A stretch of DNA of 10,237 nucleotides from an uncultured Bacteroidota bacterium (lineage in GTDB: Bacteria > Bacteroidota > Bacteroidia > Chitinophagales > Chitinophagaceae). The notes under the pieces are model-generated. The model saw nothing but the letters and a program-made list of their open reading frames with translations. It searched no databases and was not told the DNA's origin. Positions 7,040-10,237 of this stretch are shown piece by piece. The translations under genes and the position numbers were made by a program. The stretch lies in assembly GCA_938008665.1 (NCBI GenBank), contig CALLKA010000064.1, positions 1-10,237 of the forward strand, given 5' to 3'. How positions within the stretch are numbered: the first letter of the stretch is position 1; the number at the start of each line of letters is the position of its first letter.

Positions 7040-7387
7040 ATGAAAGCAATTAAAAATCGAGTTCAATTAATGGGCTATTTGGGTGCAGATCCTGAAATTA
7101 AAATTTTTGAAGAAACAAAAAAGTTGGCAAATATACGGCTAGCAGTCAATGATCGTTATAAAAATGCCAAAGGGGAGTGGGTGGATGAAACCCAATGGTT
7201 TAACTTGGTTGCCTGGTCCAAGCTTGCAGTGTATGCTGAAAAATTTTTAGTCAAAGGAATTGAAGTTGCTGTTGAAGGACGACTTATCAATAAATCTTAT
7301 ACAGACAAAAATTTAGTCAAACGATTCAGTACCGATATTCATCTTTCTGAAATATTAATTTTAACTAAGAAAAAAGAGCTTGTATAA
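7040..7387 (+). CDS. Short single-stranded DNA-binding protein, no acidic tail
   Basis: An OB-fold SSB of 115 aa. Family signatures are 'KNRVQLMGYLGADPEIK' near the N-terminus (5-21), 'NIRLAVNDRYKNAKGEW' (31-47), the aromatic strand 'TQWFNLVAWSKLAVYAEKFL' (51-70) with W53, F54 and W59, and 'KGIEVAVEGRL' (72-82). The OB domain ends near residue 108 and the protein stops at 'KKKELV'. It therefore lacks both the flexible Gly/Gln-rich linker and the acidic DDDIPF-like tip by which replicative SSB recruits partner proteins. It is probably an accessory paralogue, with a full-length SSB expected elsewhere in the genome (inference). ATG 7040 is preferred over a TTG at 6983, because the extra 19 residues (hydrophobic, ending in a Cys-Ile) do not belong to the OB fold and the ATG reading begins exactly as family members do. 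Confidence 0.88.
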   Translation: MKAIKNRVQLMGYLGADPEIKIFEETKKLANIRLAVNDRYKNAKGEWVDETQWFNLVAWSKLAVYAEKFLVKGIEVAVEGRLINKSYTDKNLVKRFSTDIHLSEILILTKKKELV

Positions 7388-7410
7388 GCCTCTCCCATTT
7401 TGTATATTTG
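7380..7410 (+). promoter_or_regulatory. comB promoter (-33 / -7), overlapping the ssb 3' end
   Basis: TTG at 7380-7382 and TATATTTG at 7403-7410 are separated by exactly 20 nt, a complete match to the Bacteroidota promoter. The -33 box lies within the last codons of ssb. The -7 box ends only 7 nt before the comB ATG at 7418, so transcription should start at or within a few bases of the start codon. Confidence 0.75.
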
Positions 7411-7417
7411 CGGTGTT

Positions 7418-8152
7418 ATGACGAATAAGAATATAAAACCCAATTTACATACCGTATTAACTCCTCAGTTGCTTAATTTGTATGAAATTAAAGATAGCAT
7501 TGTTGTCATCATTGATGTATTTAGGGCAACCTCTACAATGGCTACTGCCTTATATAATGGTGCAAGAAAAATCATTCCAGTGGATTCCCCCGAATTATGC
7601 ATTGAAATGGGTAAGCAAACTGGTGGAGTTACTGCAGGGGAGCGGGATGGTAAAATAATTCCAGGTTTGTCCTATGGGAATTCTCCCTCCGAATATCCAA
7701 GGTCATTTATTGAAAATAAAGTTTTAGTCATTACTACTACCAATGGCACTAAGCTTTTGCATATGGCATTAAAACAAGGGGCAAAAGATATTATCACCGG
7801 CTCCTTTCCAAATTTTTCAGCTGTGGCTGATTATTTGGTACAACAAGGTGCGCCCGTGATTTTAGGTTGTTCGGGTTGGAAAAACAGGTTTAATATTGAG
7901 GATACCCTTTTTGCAGGGGCAATCATTGAACAAATAAAGGATCATTTTACAATTCATTGTGACAGCAGTTTTATGGCCAATCAATTGTATAATCAACATA
8001 AGGATGATTTAACGCAATATATTAAGACCACCACACATTGGCACCGTTTGGCTGCTTATGGGTTGGAGGCCGACATGTTGTATTGTATTTCCAAGGATAC
8101 CGCCCCTTCCTTGCCCATTTATAAAGACGGCGCTTTGGTGAATGCGCTATAA
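7418..8152 (+). CDS. comB: 2-phosphosulfolactate phosphatase family protein (ComB)
   Basis: ComB-family enzymes are Mg-dependent phosphatases that convert 2-phospho-3-sulfolactate to 3-sulfolactate, a step of coenzyme M synthesis in methanogens. The 244-aa length is typical. Recognisable motifs are 'VVIIDVFRATSTMATAL' (29-45), 'TAGERDGKIIPGLSYGNSP' (72-90), 'TTTNGTKLL' (106-114), 'ITGSFPNFSAVADYL' (126-140), 'ILGCSGWKNRFNIEDTLFAGAI' (148-169, given as its ends 'ILGCSGWK' and 'EDTLFAGAI') and the C-terminal 'PIYKDGALV'. The organism is not a methanogen by any sign here, and no comA or comC is adjacent, so the physiological substrate is uncertain; sulfolactate or another phosphorylated acid is possible. 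ATG 7418 is chosen because the longer TTG reading (7400) begins upstream of the -7 box and would span the promoter. Confidence 0.88.
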   Translation: MTNKNIKPNLHTVLTPQLLNLYEIKDSIVVIIDVFRATSTMATALYNGARKIIPVDSPELCIEMGKQTGGVTAGERDGKIIPGLSYGNSPSEYPRSFIENKVLVITTTNGTKLLHMALKQGAKDIITGSFPNFSAVADYLVQQGAPVILGCSGWKNRFNIEDTLFAGAIIEQIKDHFTIHCDSSFMANQLYNQHKDDLTQYIKTTTHWHRLAAYGLEADMLYCISKDTAPSLPIYKDGALVNAL

Positions 8153-8174
8153 ATAGCTCATATTCAGCTATTTT
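8151..8174 (+). terminator. Possible weak terminator after comB
   Basis: AAATAGCT (8151-8158) and AGCTATTT (8166-8173) form a perfect 8-bp stem around a 7-nt loop, starting in the stop codon and ending in four T. The stem has only two G-C pairs, so termination would be weak; it may also be a chance hairpin. Confidence 0.35.
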
Positions 8175-8209
8175 ATGAAATTGGGTGATGAATTTAGCTA
8201 GCAAAACCG

Positions 8210-8217
8210 TACATTTG
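8210..8217 (+). promoter_or_regulatory. -7 box of the SWIM-domain gene
   Basis: TACATTTG matches TAnnTTTG. There is no TTG at the expected spacing (ATG at 8188-8190 is the nearest, 19 nt away). Transcription from here would give a leader of about 30 nt that includes a small hairpin, CCCTT/AAGGG with a TTTG loop (8225-8238). Confidence 0.5.
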
Positions 8218-8252
8218 CAGATTGCCCTTTTTGAAGGGTTATTTGTATCATT

Positions 8253-10237
8253 ATGGCATTACCCTATTTAGTTAAACACATTTATAGTTACGGTACCGAA
8301 GAGGTCATTCGTAGAGGCAAAAAGATTTTTGCTTTGAAGAACATCGAATTGGTCAAATTTGATCCTTTAATTGGAAGTATCCATTGCAGGGTAAAAGATG
8401 ATGGCTATAGTACCTATTATAAGGTAACCATTGAGAATTTTAAAAATCCCAACACGCTATCCTTAAGATGTGGATGTCCTTATAATTTATCTGAAGTGTG
8501 TAGACATAAAGCAGCTGCTTTATTCCAAATACAAGACATGTTGGATAAAAACTTGTTGGATTATAAGCCTGCTGCCTATAAAACAACACATACCCAACTT
8601 CGTGCAAAAATCTTGGATCTTAAAACCATTCGAATGCTTTGTTCAAAGCCGACATTTGAAAAGGCAGAAGTGACTTTAAAATCCATTCGACCACATATTA
8701 TTTCGAGTGAAAATGAACGCGTAGTTGCCGAAATGGATATTGCAGGCAAAACACATATGATGATTATTCAAAAAAATGAAGAACGTTTTTTTGATACTTC
8801 ATGTGATTGTTTGTCTGAGACGGAGTATCCTTTGTGTGTGCATAAAACGGTTTTGCTATTACAGTTGTTTCAATTGAAAGGGGCTGATTATTTTGAAACC
8901 ATTCGTAATTGGGATCGTGAAAAAAATAAACTATTGGCATTGTATGGCTATAGCTTGGAGGATGATACCAGAGATAAATTTGAATTTATATATCATGATG
9001 GGAAGCCGTTTTTAAAAGTATTGGATCCCAATATTAAAAAAATTAATGAGGAACCAAGTCGCGTAAAATTTAAGCGTCCATTAGGAAATGATTGGGATAT
9101 TGAAGAATTAGAAGATCCAAAAGAGGCACCGCAAAAAACCATTGAGCGATTAGGGCTTGTGATGCAACATCATCCTACGGAATATCCTTTTATTCATTTC
9201 AATGTCATTAAGGGAGAAGTAAATGAACAAGGCACTTCCTATGTGGGTAAAGTAGAAAAGTTAGATATTGCAAAGTTTGTCATACCAGATGAAATTAAAG
9301 AAGAAGATAAGTTGTTGCTCCAGTTAGTACGTAAATTGCAAACGGCAGAGTTGACAAAGTATATCAATAAAAATTCACCCTTTGGCGGTATTTGGGATAC
9401 AGTCATTAATGCAGATGAATCCAGTTTGTCTGAGGATACCAAGGGGCATATTCAGGAATATCTACATCCTAAAATTGAAAAGTTGTGGAAGGATTTATCT
9501 GAACATCCATTTAGCTTTTTTATTCCGCACAATAAACCATTCACCACTGCTAATTTGCAAAAAGCTGAATTAGTTTTTGCTAATATTCAGCCAGGATTTA
9601 AAGTGGAGAAGGAAGCGGATCGATATTTGGTGTATGCGCATGTGAATTTACCGGATGGAATAATTCCTGTGGAAGAAAATCATGCAAAATCGCACTTTAT
9701 CTTTCAATATCATCATCAGTTTTTTTGTTGGAAATCAAAGGACGATGTGAATTGGGTAGAACAATTTTTACCTTCAGGCTGTCATGAAATAACACTTGAA
9801 GCATGGCCTAGTTATTTACAAAGCACCTTATTGCCTTTGTCCAAACAATACAAAGTTGAGTTAGGCAATGTGGCACAAGTTAAATTAAAGGGAGTGAAAC
9901 CTTCCTTGCAAATATTCCTAAAAGAGGATGCGCAGTTTTTACATTTTGAACCCTTGTTTGTTTATAATGATATTATTGTTCACAAAGAAGATGGTCCTTC
10001 AGTGATACAACAAGTAGGAGATAAAATTGTCATACTTGAAAGAGACCTAGCTGCAGAGCGGACTTTAATGAATGATATTGAACAATTACATTCTGGATTT
10101 GTTCGATTTAACCAAGGCAATGTATTGTCTCTTAAAGGCGCGGAAGTTTTAAAAAATAACTGGTTTTTTCTTTTCATAGATACTTTAAGAGAAAAACAAA
10201 TACCGCTATTTGGTACGGAAACTTTAAAGCAATTTAA
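8253..10237 (+). CDS. Double SWIM zinc-finger protein, probable SNF2-family helicase N-terminal region (cut by window edge)
   Basis: The reading frame is open from ATG 8253 through 661 full codons to the window end without a stop, so the gene continues outside. Two SWIM fingers are visible. The first is CxCx7CxH with C73, C75, C83 and H85 ('CGCPYNLSEVCRH'). The second is CxCx8CxH with C184, C186, C195 and H197 ('CDCLSETEYPLCVH'). SWIM fingers bind zinc and are thought to mediate DNA or protein contacts. The following 450 residues are mixed charged sequence without a motif I recognise. In Bacteroidota, long proteins with N-terminal SWIM fingers commonly end in a SWI2/SNF2 ATPase, which would lie downstream. 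That part is inference, since no Walker motif is in view. The N-terminus 'MALPYLVKHIYSYGTEEVIRR' (split here: starts MALPYL) fits the single likely ATG, 100 nt after comB. Confidence 0.78.
   Translation, partial: MALPYLVKHIYSYGTEEVIRRGKKIFALKNIELVKFDPLIGSIHCRVKDDGYSTYYKVTIENFKNPNTLSLRCGCPYNLSEVCRHKAAALFQIQDMLDKNLLDYKPAAYKTTHTQLRAKILDLKTIRMLCSKPTFEKAEVTLKSIRPHIISSENERVVAEMDIAGKTHMMIIQKNEERFFDTSCDCLSETEYPLCVHKTVLLLQLFQLKGADYFETIRNWDREKNKLLALYGYSLEDDTRDKFEFIYHDGKPFLKVLDPNIKKINEEPSRVKFKRPLGNDWDIEELEDPKEAPQKTIERLGLVMQHHPTEYPFIHFNVIKGEVNEQGTSYVGKVEKLDIAKFVIPDEIKEEDKLLLQLVRKLQTAELTKYINKNSPFGGIWDTVINADESSLSEDTKGHIQEYLHPKIEKLWKDLSEHPFSFFIPHNKPFTTANLQKAELVFANIQPGFKVEKEADRYLVYAHVNLPDGIIPVEENHAKSHFIFQYHHQFFCWKSKDDVNWVEQFLPSGCHEITLEAWPSYLQSTLLPLSKQYKVELGNVAQVKLKGVKPSLQIFLKEDAQFLHFEPLFVYNDIIVHKEDGPSVIQQVGDKIVILERDLAAERTLMNDIEQLHSGFVRFNQGNVLSLKGAEVLKNNWFFLFIDTLREKQIPLFGTETLKQF

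Noticed and set aside
8470..8673. Plus-strand 67-codon frame inside the SWIM gene
   Set aside because: It lies out of frame within a long clean reading frame that has two intact zinc-finger motifs, so it is a shadow.

Overview
The window looks like core chromosome of a Bacteroidota bacterium, most likely of the Chitinophagaceae or Cytophagales type. It is visibly AT-rich, and start codons lack Shine-Dalgarno sequences. Several genes are preceded by the Bacteroidota -7 box TAnnTTTG, and two of these also have a TTG -33 box at 20-nt spacing. It carries a gene of the futalosine menaquinone pathway, which several Bacteroidota lineages use, and a PadR/PspC pair and comB of the kind common in that phylum. 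The organism call is an inference from these traits.

Layout, left to right. (1) 1-171, minus strand: the N-terminal 57 codons of mqnC, cut by the window edge. (2) 344-2870, plus strand: two tandem M16 metallopeptidase subunits 4 nt apart. The first has the zinc-binding HxxEH motif; the second has lost it but keeps the RxxxGYxY-type substrate-binding segment. (3) 2962-5803: a small PadR repressor and a large membrane protein with two PspC domains, 11 nt apart. A striking nested palindrome sits over the -33 box upstream, and a rho-independent terminator follows. (4) 5830-6924: gcvT, the T-protein of the glycine cleavage system. (5) 7040-7387: a short SSB without the usual acidic tail. (6) 7418-8152: comB-like 2-phosphosulfolactate phosphatase, with a promoter so close to the ATG that the mRNA should be nearly leaderless. 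(7) 8253 to the right edge: a long open reading frame starting with two SWIM zinc fingers, probably the N-terminal part of a SNF2-type helicase whose ATPase domain lies beyond the window.

The blocks are mostly independent transcription units. The two clear operons are the M16 pair and padR-pspC. Four genes (M16 subunit 1, padR, ssb, comB) have a longer in-frame TTG-initiated extension that I reject in favour of an internal ATG. For padR the TTG lies inside the predicted -7 box; for comB it lies immediately upstream of the -7 box.

I see no mobile element, CRISPR array, tRNA, rRNA or phage gene, and no stretch over 300 bases without a gene. I find no clearly new multi-gene system. The best candidates for follow-up are the padR operator/promoter architecture and the two-PspC membrane protein it controls.
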